Below are positions 54,111-63,935 of a stretch of DNA of 64,000 bases, one piece after another. This stretch comes from Brachypterus glaber (Eukaryota; Arthropoda; Insecta; Coleoptera; Kateretidae), in NCBI GenBank assembly GCA_958510825.1, contig OY294054.1:9836319-9900318 (forward strand), read 5' to 3'. The notes below the pieces were generated by a model. That model did no database searches, was not told where the DNA came from, and saw nothing but the letters and a program-made list of their open reading frames with translations. Both the position numbers and the translations under genes were made by a program. Each line of letters opens with the position of its first letter. Within the stretch, counting starts at the first letter, position 1.

Positions 54111-56330
54111 TGTGAAACAGAAACAAAACTGTAGTTTAAAACAAAAGACATCGTCCTGCAAAACTACTTTCGGTTCATCTATGGTACTCAACTTCATGTA
54201 CATTATACATTGTACATTGTAATTGTACATTTTACATTGTACATAGTTCGCTGCACACTAAATACTGCATTCTACACACTATACAATAAACAATTTATTC
54301 ACTATAAGCCCCGTTTTGTTAAACGAATTTAAATGCGAAACAATTAGTTAACTTCACGGCTTATTTTAAATATTATTATATGAAACAGAAACTAAGCTGT
54401 AGTTTAAAACAAAAGACATCGTCCAGCAAAACTACTTTCGGTTCATCTATACTACTCAACTTCATGTACATTATACATTGTACATTGTAATTGTACATTT
54501 ACATTGTACATTGTTCATTTACATTGTACATTGTACATTTACATTGTACATTTTACATTGTACATAGCTCGGTTCACACTAAATACTGCATTCTGCACAC
54601 TACACACTATACAATAAACAATTTATTCACTATAAGCCCCGTTTTCTTAAACGAATTTAAATGCGAAACAATTAGTTTACTTCTCGGCTTATTTTAAATA
54701 TTGTTATATGAAACAGAAACAAAACTGTAGTTTAAAACAAAAGACATCGTCCAGCAAAACTACTTTCGGTTCATCTATGCTACTCAACTTCATGCTACCC
54801 GTTTTCTTAAACGAATTTGAATGCGAAACAATTAGTTAACTTCACGGCTTATTTTAAATATTGTTATATGAAACAGAAACAAAACTGTAGTTTTAAACAA
54901 AGGACATCGTCCAGCAAAACTACTTTCGGTTCATCTATGGTACTCAACTTCATGTACATTATACATTGTACATTGTAATTGTACATTTTACATTGTACAT
55001 AGTTCGCTGCACACTAAATACTGCATTCTACACACTATACAATAAACAATTTATTCACTATAAGCCCCGTTTTGTTAAACGAATTTAAATGCGAAACAAT
55101 TAGTTAACTTCAAGGCTTATTTTAAATATTGTTATATGAAACAGAAATAAAACTGTACACTGATAAAAGAGTTTATTTGCGTCAACTAAATATTTGGTTG
55201 GATATGGTAAATTAAATTATTTGGTTGGGACAAATAAATTTTATTTGAGTCAAATAAATATTTAGTTCATGTAAACAAATATTTTAATTGCAAAATGATT
55301 TATTAATGGGAACAAAATAATTTATTTGGCAGAAATAAAATTTATTTGACTCACATAAAGTTTATTTGTCTCAACCAAATATTTAATTGGCCATATCCAA
55401 CCAAATATTTAGTTGACGCAAATAAACAGTTTTATCAGTGTAGTTTAAAACAAAAGACATCGTCCAGCAAAACTACTTTCGGTTCATCTACGCTACTCAA
55501 CTTCATGTACATGATACATTGTACATTGTAATTGTACATTTACATTGTACATTGTTAATTTACATTGTACATTTTACATTGTACATAGTTCGCTTCACAC
55601 TAAATACTACATACTACACATTATACAATAAACAATTTATTCACTATAAGCCCCGTTTTCTTAAACGAATTTGAATGCGAAACAATTAGTTAACTTCACG
55701 GCTTATTTTAAATATTGTTATATGAAACCGAAACAAAACTGTAGTTTAAAATAAAAGACATCATCCTGCAAAACTACTTTCGGTTTATCTAAGGTACTCA
55801 ACTTCATGTACATTATATATTGTACATTTACATTTTACATTGTTCATTTACATTGTACATTTACATTGTACATTTTACATTGTACATAGTTTGCTGCACA
55901 CTAAATACTGCATTTTGCACACTACATACTATACAATAAACAATTTATTTACTATAAGCCCTGTTTTCTTAAACGAATTTAAATGCGAAACAATTAGTTA
56001 ACTTTACGGCTTATTTTAAATATTGTTATATGAAACAGAAACAAAACTGTAGTTTAAAACAAAAGACATCGTCCTGCAAAACTACTTTCGGTTCAACTAT
56101 GGTACTGAAGTTCATGTACATTGTACATTGTAATTGTACATTTACATTGTACATTGTTCATTTACATTGTACATTTTACATTGTACATAGTTCGCTGCAC
56201 ACTAAATACTGCATTCTGCATACTACACATTATACAATAAACAATTTATTCACTATAAGCCCCGTTTTCTTAAACGAATTTAAATGCGAAACAATTAGTT
56301 AACTTCACGGCTTATTTTAAATATTGTTAT
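54111..56330. repeat. Satellite-like tandem array, seven ~270-330-base units
   Basis: Units begin near 54111, 54381, 54709, 54867, 55137, 55724 and 56030, each with GAAACAGAAACAAAACTGTA then GTTTAAAACAAAAGACATCG. Each full unit continues with CAAAACTACTTTCGGTTCAT, a variable TACATTGTACAT microsatellite, then TACAATAAACAATTTATTCA, CTATAAGCCCCGTTTT, and CGAATTTAAATGCGAAACAA. The unit at 54709 has lost about 150 bases, including the microsatellite. The unit at 55137 is split by a MITE. Short open frames through the microsatellite are artefacts. Confidence 0.92.
55158..55440. mobile_element. CACTGATAAAA...TTTTATCAGTG MITE inserted at TA within a satellite unit
   Basis: The element is 283 bases with perfect 11-base ends, flanked by TA (55156-55157 and 55441-55442). 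The other satellite units read ACTGTAGTTTAAAAC without a break, so the pre-insertion site is known and only TA was duplicated. Inside, ACCAAATATTTAGTTG, AAATAAACTTTATGTG-like and TTTATTTGACTC motifs repeat in both orientations. The TA duplication points to mobilisation by a Tc1/mariner-type transposase. Confidence 0.85.
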
Positions 56331-56847
56331 TATCAATATGAATCACTGTATACGATTTATATCTCTGTCCGTAATAGAAATTTATATTCTCGAAATAATT
56401 GGTGTTGATTCAGTATATACGTATGCTTAAAAAGCAATAGCATCGAGGGGTTGCTATAACTAGCAATTTATGTATAATTTGAAATTATAGCCATTGTTTG
56501 CGTCTTCTTCTTTAGTATAGTGTTCGTTAATAATATTAGCTAAAACAAATTGTAACATAAAAAGTATTGGTTTTTGACTAATTTCTAGAATCTGATATTA
56601 TTTTGTAACACAAAAATAAAGATATTATTATTATTAGTAACTCTCATTTAAAATTTTGGCGAAGGCGCAAGTGTATAATAAAAAATGCGAAGACAGATAT
56701 TTGATGGAGTTAAACAGATTAAAAAGTTTTTGAAACGCGGGATTCTTTCCGTTATTGAAAAACTACTATACATCTATGGGTTAATTACTTCCAATACATG
56801 CATGAGAAGTTTACCACTTTTTTTTTTAGAATGCAGGTACAAATATG
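56331..56847. other. Intergenic DNA, nothing recognised
   Basis: No supported feature. Confidence 0.4.
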
Positions 56848-57330
56848 CAGGGTGTATGGTACATGGATAGAAAGTTTTTAAGGGGTAATAGCTTATTTTG
56901 AGTCTATTAGACCAAATATACCCTTATACAAAGTCTCATAATTTTTGATATACCGGCTTTTTTAGATATTTTTACGAAATAGTTGAATTTTTCCCTGTAC
57001 ATATTATTTTTTTTGATACTTTTATACAGCAGTATTACAACAAGAGTACCTTTTGTGTATTTTGACCTGTGAAATAATTTTCCAAAAATAAAATAAAAAA
57101 ATACAGAGAAAAAAAATTGGGACAAAAAACTGATGAGGCCTCCCCGTTTTGCACACCCCTGGTTAAAATAAGAAAATGATCATAACATAAAAAGATGGGC
57201 CTTAAGATTAGTTTGTATGCAAAACTTCGTTGCTATATCTTAAAGGGTTCCTGAGTTATTAAATAAAAATTTTTTAGCTCCCTTACGACGCATTTTTAGA
57301 CATGTGTTTATATAAACTTTTAGTCATAGA
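56848..57330. mobile_element. CAGGG-family fold-back element, eroded copy
   Basis: CAGGGTGTATGG at 56848 and AAGGGGTAATAGC are left-end remnants. 57010-57330 is a right arm with GCAGTATTACAACAAGAGTA, TTTTGACCTG, CACCCCTGGTTAAAATAAG, GGTTCCTGAGTTATTAAATA and CGACGCATTTTTAGACATGT. The terminal CCCTG is missing and the left arm is largely deleted. Confidence 0.6.
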
Positions 57331-57414
57331 ATAAGCCAAGGAATTGACTCCTTCAATAGTGACATGATATTAACCCTTTGAAGCACGCATTTTTCTAATG
57401 ACTGTATTTCTATA

Positions 57415-57788
57415 AAAACAGTTGCATTATAAGTTTTGGGGTCGCTGATCACGAATCTGTTATCAGATTTTCAAAATTCAAAATGGCGTATCCAATATTG
57501 GTATATATGGGTTTTTGGGGTCACTGAATACGAATCTATTAGACTCTAAAAGTTCAAGTTGGCGGATCCAATATGGCGGACCGAATTCGTAAAATTAACT
57601 CTGTAATAGAAATTGGCATATGTGGGTTTTTTGGGTAGCTGATCACGAATCTGTTATTAGATTTACTTTCAGCAACCTCAAAAACCCCAATATACCAATT
57701 TTCACAAAAATCACCCCCCACCCCCAAATGGGGTAGATTTAGAAAAAAAATATTTTAAGATTTACTTTTAGCAACCTCAAAAACCCCT
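57415..57788. repeat. Dispersed ~100-base repeat, interrupted by the candidate LTR
   Basis: Modules with TTTTGGGGTCGCTGATCACG, GAATCTGTTA, AGCAACCTCAAAAACCCC and AATATACCAATTTTCAC occur here. The last one is cut at CCCT (57788) and continues after 59873 as CCCTATGTACAAATTTTCAC. Confidence 0.65.
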
Positions 57789-59873
57789 TGTAACGATATA
57801 AATCGTCACTTTGTAATATAGCAAGGGTTAATTAAACTATTCGTTTACTTACGTTATAATTTATGTTTATTTTGTATATAAATAGTTACGTACGTACAGA
57901 ACTATTTTGTATCTGGGACTATTTTGTAGCAGGAACTGAATTCTAACCATATAAGTCTCTATTCCATAGTTCTACCTGAAAATAACATAAAGAAAACATA
58001 ATTAGAATATGATTTTTAATAATAAAGAATCATATGACTTATTTCTCTATAGTGCATTTGTCTATGGACTTACCTGGTTTTTATATGTTTCAGAGTCTAT
58101 TGAGGGTTGGATTTCACTGGCTTTCACCTGTAGCTTGTCTCTCCTGGAAAGTTGTGTATGCTTATTCCTTCGGGATAATCCAGAATTTGTTGAAAATAGT
58201 TTGCTGGAACTGCTCACTTAGATTCAGTATTTTGTTTATACTTAGTCCACAGGACACTTAGTATTCTGTTCGTATTTTTATTAGTTTTGCTGATAAACAA
58301 TAAGTATTGTTTATATTTGTTTCTTAGAGTAATATTTTGAGGTTAGATATCACTAATACGGATTTATTAGGAAATATTCTTTTTAGTTATAATTTTTGGT
58401 GTAGTTTTCGTTACCTTTATTAGGAATCCTATACGGTAAAACTGTAGTTGATAATGACTTACATAGATGTCGCTAATAGTTCAGAAATAGGATTTTATTT
58501 ACCTGAAGGGTTCATACTAGTGAATAAGGTCGATTTTCCTCCTTCTTGAAGCAACTCGAATACAATGGTGGTGTCATTTTGACGAGTGTTTATTTTCTGT
58601 AATCATCGAAGTAATCCTTCATGTATTTTTATTTAAAGTTAGTGAAAATGAATATTTAAACAATGCGGAAGATATTGTAACTGTTATTTTCTACAATTAC
58701 GCATTTATAACGTTTCGATGGACATCGAAGACTTAGTATGACACGTAAGTTAAGTTTTTCTGTTTCTTAGAATATTTCTGAGATATAATTATTGTTTTAG
58801 CACCATTATTACTACATTACTAGACCATTAATTAATTACCATTTCTATACCATTAATATGGAATTACATTAATTTAAGTTGAAGTTTATTTTGGTATATT
58901 TGATATACAAGTTCTCCGCATGGAGTGATGTTCTGTTGGAACATGGTTCTGTGATTTTCGGCATAGATAAATTCTATATGACCGTCTAGCAGACAATTTT
59001 ATATTAGACATAATTTTCAAAAGTATATTTTATCCCGGACAACATTTTCGATAATACATTTTATCCTGGAAGATGATTTTTCCAAAGTAGATGGGACAGC
59101 CTATATTTTTTTTCTTTCATTTGAGAAATGAATTCATCAGCATAGGGGAGACTTGTACAGATGGAGACGATGGAATTCATACCTCATGGATTTTTTGCAG
59201 AAACCAGCTAAGTACTCATTCTGAAAACTTTTGAAAGCAATATTTCATATTTAAAATTCTTTTATTTCAATATTCTTATAACTGTAAACTTTATCAGATC
59301 TGATATAGTATTGTTTAATACTATATGCCCTTCTGGCTTTTGTTCATTTTTAGGTACTTATTTTTTTAAAACATTTAATCTCATTTATTAATTATTAAAT
59401 ATCATACTTTTGATTAAATGATTTCTAATTTAAGCATGACTTTTATACACTGCAAGAAATGATTGCTGTTTACATACATTTCTTGGTGCTTGCTGAACTT
59501 CATGTTTTCTTTATACATTTAAGTCGAATGATTTCTGAATTTAGTAATTTTTATTAAGATTTCTTTAATTATATCTTAATATAATTACACATATTTTTTA
59601 TATATATTAATACATTACTTGATGTGCTTTCATTAAGTTTATTTATAATAAATTTCTCAAATGAATTATCTTATTTTATTTAAGGGTTATATTTTCTCAA
59701 ACTGAAAAGCTTAAGTATTTACACTAGGTTGTTACTTACCTAAAGGAGTAAAAGCTAAAGTAACTGGCGCCCCTAACAACATTAATCAATTCTTTCTATT
59801 TTTCCCTTGCCCATACCCATTGCTCCGCTGTCAAAACTAGCCGTTGGCAGTGAACGTATTAATTACGGTACAC
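57789..59873 (+). mobile_element. Candidate solo LTR (TG...CA, 4-base CCCT duplication)
   Basis: The 2085-base insertion starts TGTAACGATATAAATCGTCA and ends AATTACGGTACA, so it has TG...CA ends with a 7-base imperfect inverted repeat. It is flanked by CCCT on both sides (57785-57788 and 59874-59877) and sits inside the ~100-base repeat, so the empty site can be inferred. A strong TATA box, TATATAAATAG, lies at about 57876-57886. Near the far end, TGGCGCCCCTAAC (59763) resembles a lysine-type primer-binding site, which would be unusual inside an LTR. I found no internal gag/pol and no second LTR. A shortened retroelement or another TG...CA insertion remains possible. Confidence 0.45.
57876..57886 (+). 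promoter_or_regulatory. TATA box of the candidate LTR
   Basis: TATATAAATAG is a consensus-grade TATA element about 90 bases into the insertion. Transcription would start about 30 bases downstream if it is used; this is inference from sequence alone. Confidence 0.4.
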
Positions 59874-60236
59874 CCTATGTACAAATTTTCACGAAAATAT
59901 TGAAAACATTTAAAAATATTTACTCCCTCACCCCCGCGGGGGTAAGTTAGAAAATTTAAATTACCAGATTCGAATTCCAAACCTCAAAATTCCCTATACA
60001 CCAATTTTCAAATTTTTATAAAAAAAATTTGCCCCCTACCCCAATGTTCACCAAAAACAATCCCGAGCGAGAACTTTTTGTAAAATACCTATATCCCAAA
60101 TTTTAAGTCTCTCAAAAGATCTCAAAAGATACTATATATGTTTGATGCAAATTTTCTGTATTTAGTTTTCTCAAGCTTGACATAATTTATATATTTTTTG
60201 ATTCTCTAACATGTTATTATTGTAAAAACACAAAAA
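59874..60236. repeat. Dispersed ~100-base repeat, continuation, then LINE flank
   Basis: AAATTTTCACGAAAATATTG, CCCCCGCGGGGGTAAG, CCTCAAAATTCCCTATACAC and GAGCGAGAACTTTTTG match modules at 19.0-19.9 kb. It restores the repeat broken at 57788. Confidence 0.55.
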
Positions 60237-60253
60237 TTACTTAAAAAATGGAC

Positions 60254-60258
<5 letters not shown>

Positions 60259-60337
<79 letters not shown>
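60259..60337. repeat. (AG)n microsatellite, about 39 units
   Basis: An uninterrupted AG dinucleotide run sits where the LINE ORF2 C-terminus and 3' UTR should be, giving a false Ser-Leu run on the minus strand. Confidence 0.98.
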
Positions 60338-60340
<3 letters not shown>

Positions 60341-60344
60341 TTTT

Positions 60345-60890
60345 ATCGGTTGTTCCTCTTGTTGAAGTACTTTGTATTTTAATAGTATTTATTTCGTTAT
60401 TGAAAACCCACAACAATAATTTATAAGCAAAGAGTTCCCTTATATTAAAGATACCGGATTCTTTATACAAGAGTTCGGTAGAGTGTCTGCGGTTTCTGCG
60501 CATTAGAATCTTAACAATTGTATTCTGTGCAACCTGTAGAGCTTTTAATGCATTATTAAATAAACCTCCCCATCCAGTAATACAGTACTGTAAAATGGAT
60601 TCAGCAAAAGCGCAGTATACGGCGAAACAATTTTTTTTACTTAAATATGATCTTATTTCAATAAAAACAAAGATTAACCTTCTGAGCCTCTTTACCAAAG
60701 CCTCAGTGTGTTCTCTCCATTTCAGATGTTGATCAATAATAACTCCTAAATATTTAATGGAAGTGTCTTTAGTAATATATGAATTTTCATTTATATATAT
60801 GTTATCTAGGTTTAGTTGATCAACCTCTGTAATGGAAAATGTGAGAAATCTGGTCTTTGAGGTATTGAGGCTCAGAGAGCTAACACTTAA
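60345..60890 (-). pseudogene. LINE ORF2 C-terminal (thumb) region
   Basis: The open frame 60237-60698 begins MVKRLRRLIFVFIEIRSYLS and contains YCAFAESILQYCITGWGGLF, QVAQNTIVKILMRRNRRHST and LLYKESGIFNIRELFAYKLL. This is the usual post-palm region of CR1/Jockey-type reverse transcriptases. The stretch 60698-60890 connects it to the palm in another frame (INHLKWREHTEAL-like, with a stop near 60888). Real coding similarity ends at STRGTTDKNF (about 60340); the remaining codons are microsatellite. Confidence 0.75.
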
Positions 60891-61561
60891 TCAATCAACA
60901 ATTTTTTCTTTAAACAATTTGACGCTTTTTCGTACACACTGTCCCAGGACTCACCCACAAATACAGCAGCTGTGTCGTCGGCGTACGAAAGTACCTTGCA
61001 ATCTCCAATAATAGTAAGCAAATTATTTATATATATTAAAAATAATATAGGGCCTATGACAGTCCCTTGCGGAATGCCCGTTTTTACTATTACTGGATCG
61101 CTTAGTACCCCATCTACCTTGACACACTGCATCCTATTTGCAAGGTAATCCTGGAGCAGTGCATATGCCACCCCCCTAAGACCAATAAGTTTTAGTTTTT
61201 TTAATAGAATTTCGTGATCCACCGTATCAAACGCTTTCGCTAAATCCAAGAATATTTTCAAACACTTTTTATTATTCTGTATACCTGTAAGTTTTTCTCT
61301 AAAACCAAACTGATTTTTATTTAAAATATTATTTTCCTTTAAATAATCATTTAAACGTTTCTTTAGGCAATATTCTAAAATTTTGTTGATTACTGATATT
61401 GGTCTATAGTTTGTGGGGTTTGATTTATCTCCTGACTTAAATATAGGTGTTACTACTGATTCTTTCCAAGAGGAAGGTATTTTTCCTGTTGTAAATGAGA
61501 GGTTGATTATATGCTCTAAAGGCTGGACAAAAAACATGTGAAATCTCTTTATCAGACCCAC
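60887..61561 (-). pseudogene. LINE ORF2 reverse transcriptase palm and fingers
   Basis: An open stretch of 224 codons contains ESVVTPIFKSGDKSNPTNYR then PIS (fingers), LDLAKAFDTVDHEILL (first catalytic Asp), GLRGVAYALLQDYL, TGIPQGTVIGPILFLIYINN and LSYADDTAAVF (catalytic box at about 60968-60985). The N-terminal part of the domain (KKINNEEGN-like, 61780 down to 61565) is interrupted by stops. All catalytic Asp residues are retained, so decay is moderate. Confidence 0.88.
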
Positions 61562-61801
61562 ACTCCGTCCGGTCCGGGTGCAGATTTAGTTTTTAATTGG
61601 GAAATAAAAAGAATTATTTCATTTTGATTTACTGGGTCTAAGAAAAAGGTAGAGTTTAACTTCTTGTCAGGCGAAACCGAAAGCCAACTTTATTTATTTT
61701 TTCCGCCATTTTTTTACCAATATTAATAAAGAAGTTGTTCATATAGTTTGATTTACCTTTTTTATTTATTATTTTGTTTCCTTCTTCATCAATTAAATTT
61801 T

Positions 61802-63073
61802 TTAAATCAGAAGATTTTTTATTTTTTTTTTGTTGGAGGCTTCATTTATTGTTTGCCAGATTTTTTTTGTGTAATTTTTTGCTTCTCTAATTTTATCTTT
61901 GTAATAATTTTCTTTAGTTGTTCTAATAAGTGTTTTTAAAAAATTTCTATATTCTGTGTATCTTAATTTATTTTCATTGCAAGGATTTTGAAGAAATATT
62001 TTTTTTAGGTTATCGCGCTTTTTTATTGACTGGATTATTCCATTAGTTATCCATTGTTTAAGTTTACGGTTTTTATTATTTACTGCTATTATTTTAGTTG
62101 ACTGTTCTGTATAATTCTGAATTTTATTGATAAAAAAATTGTATGACGTTTCGGCATCGTCTGACAAAAAAACATTATTCCAGCTCTCATTTTTAAGTAA
62201 CTGTTCTAATATTTTATAATCCACCCTTTTCTGAGAAATTATATCCTTGTCAATTACATTTGTATGTTCATTTAATCTTATTGAAAGAAACGTGATGTAA
62301 TGATCAGTTAAATCGGTATTATAAACAAAACCCTTTATCTTAATTTTATTTCTTACATTTAAATTACTTATTTTTAAAAATATATGATCCATTACACTTT
62401 TTTTTTCTTTATCACGAGTTGGTTTATTAATGTAGGATAAAAAACCTGCCTGTGATAATATACAAAAATAATTGTTTACTTGTGGATTTATAAGGTCTAA
62501 AAGGTCATAATTCATATCACCCAAAAAAATTTCAACATTTTCATATTGGATATTTTGCAAATAGCTATCTAACTCTGTTATAAATAGATTTCTATTTGAC
62601 CAATATACACGGTATGTGCCAGTAATCCCTACTTTTAAATTTAATAAATCAGATTTTAATATAATTCTTATAAAGTTAGTTTGTGTTTGTGGAACTATAG
62701 TAATATTTGCATTTAAACTATCTCTCACATAGATAACAAAACCATCATTTTTATTAAATCGGGAGTTATTATAGTATAGGGAAAAATTGGGTATATTAAA
62801 ATTTTCAGGGTAATCTATATGCCTTGCTTCTGACAAAGCTATAATATCCAAGTTGTTAATTTTAAAGATTTCAAGATAAGACAATAACTCGTCAAAATTT
62901 GCTTTTAGACCCCGTATATTAAAATGCAATATATTTAGAACCCTCTTACCACATATTTGATGTAAGCCTTCATTTATATTTTCATACACTGTAGTGTTAG
63001 TTTCATCACCCTCTGTCCTCTCTGTCTCTTCGTCCTCTATCTCTCTTATTGTATTTAATGTCTCTATCTTCAA
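61802..63073 (-). CDS. LINE ORF2 endonuclease domain and linker
   Basis: An open frame of 423 codons. After ~45 N-terminal residues the apurinic-type endonuclease begins: LNILHFNIRGLKANFDELLS (active-site Asn), LDIIALSEARH (metal-binding Glu), GITGTYRVYWSN, EIFLGDMNYDLLDL (Asp/Asn pair) and LTDHYITFLS (terminal Asp-His). The linker toward RT has a basic stretch ending KIWQTINEASNKKKIKNLLI, the usual link just before RT. The endonuclease would nick the target site. The start at 63073 is the first ATG after ORF1, about 200 bases downstream of its end. This domain looks intact, but it is cut off from RT by stops. Confidence 0.85.
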   Translation of the reverse strand: MKIETLNTIREIEDEETERTEGDETNTTVYENINEGLHQICGKRVLNILHFNIRGLKANFDELLSYLEIFKINNLDIIALSEARHIDYPENFNIPNFSLYYNNSRFNKNDGFVIYVRDSLNANITIVPQTQTNFIRIILKSDLLNLKVGITGTYRVYWSNRNLFITELDSYLQNIQYENVEIFLGDMNYDLLDLINPQVNNYFCILSQAGFLSYINKPTRDKEKKSVMDHIFLKISNLNVRNKIKIKGFVYNTDLTDHYITFLSIRLNEHTNVIDKDIISQKRVDYKILEQLLKNESWNNVFLSDDAETSYNFFINKIQNYTEQSTKIIAVNNKNRKLKQWITNGIIQSIKKRDNLKKIFLQNPCNENKLRYTEYRNFLKTLIRTTKENYYKDKIREAKNYTKKIWQTINEASNKKKIKNLLI

Positions 63074-63274
63074 AAGAAAAAGAAAATTTTATCACAAAAA
63101 TATAATTACAGAACAGTACAGTCTTGCACATATTGTGCTCCATTACATTTAATATTATTTTGATAGAATCACCAAAAAAATATTTTATGTATGATTACAT
63201 ATTTAATAAATATCATAATTTTTCATGTAAATAGATGTTTTACAACTCTTATAAATAAATTGGGTAGAGGTACA

Positions 63275-63935
63275 TTATGACAATTTATTATATTGTTCGA
63301 TATCATCTATTTGTTGAGTTTTATTGTTGATAAATACTTTAATGTTACCTTTTGTTGTCCAGCAAGATTTTTTAAATTTTTCTTTTACTATTTTAAACAA
63401 ATCTAACTTTCCCTTACTCAGCATTTCCACAATAATCACTCCACTGTTTTTTAGCTTTGATTTACTTTTAAACACCTCGTCCCTCTTCCATTCATTCACA
63501 AATTCAACTGCTATCGGCCTATGTTTTGATTTAACAGCGCTGCTTGAGCCCGAAGGGGCATCACTACTTTTTTTCCCAAGACGATAAAGTATTTATTTCG
63601 TTTTTCCTTAGATCAATATTTAATTTACCTTTAATAACTTCGGTTACAACTAAAAACAAGTCCTCATTGTCATTTTCTTCGATTCCTAGGATGATAATGT
63701 TCCTATTTAGCATTTTTTGCGAAAGGTTCTCGAATGATTTGTTTATGTTGCACAAAATCATATCAAGTTTTAAGGTTATTTCGTTTTGAAACTTTTTAAA
63801 TTCGGTTTTTAAGGCTTCTACACTGCCTTTTGGATCCTCTTCTTTAGAAGCTGCGTCGAGTTTTTCTTCAAAAACCTTCATCTCACTTTGAAATGTCGCT
63901 GCAGTTTGCTTCTTGTTTCTCGTTTCTCTCACCAT
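63275..63935 (-). pseudogene. LINE ORF1 (coiled coil plus RRM-like domain), frameshifted
   Basis: The start at 63935 is followed by a coiled-coil-like charged stretch (FQSEMKVFEEKLDAASKEED, then KFQNEITLKLDMILCNINKS). RNRNIIILGIEENDNEDLF begins the RRM-like domain typical of LINE ORF1 RNA-binding proteins. At LSSWEKK (63564-63590) a frameshift moves coding into the frame with RPIAVEFVNEWKRDEVFKSK then SKLKNSGVIIVE, which runs from about 63540 to the stop at about 63275. ORF1 normally coats the element RNA. The single frameshift, near the run of T after 63568, is the only obvious break in this ORF. (RNRNIIILG follows the visible QKMLNRNIIILG; the family assignment is from pattern, not a search.). 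Confidence 0.7.

Larger units (their letters stand above)
60237..63935 (-). mobile_element. Nearly full-length two-ORF LINE (CR1/L2/Jockey-like), inactivated
   Basis: On the minus strand the element runs ORF1 (63935 to 63275), a ~200-base gap, then ORF2 (63073 to about 60345). Breaks include a frameshift in ORF1 near 63570, stops and a frameshift between endonuclease and RT (about 61800-61560), and breaks near 60890. The extreme C-terminus runs into an (AG)n microsatellite. There is no RNase H domain. It is the most complete retroelement in the window. Its 5' end lies within or near the last 65 bases. Confidence 0.85.

Noticed and set aside
54491..56302. Open frames reading HCTFYIVHSS repeats (54491-54697, 56030-56302)
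   Set aside because: They are translations of the TACATTGTACAT microsatellite within satellite units.
58009..58261. Two overlapping hydrophobic open frames of 70 and 75 codons
   Set aside because: They lie within the candidate LTR, overlap each other and lack any recognisable motif.
63324..63789. Plus-strand open frames over LINE ORF1
   Set aside because: Antisense shadows of ORF1; no domain in those frames.
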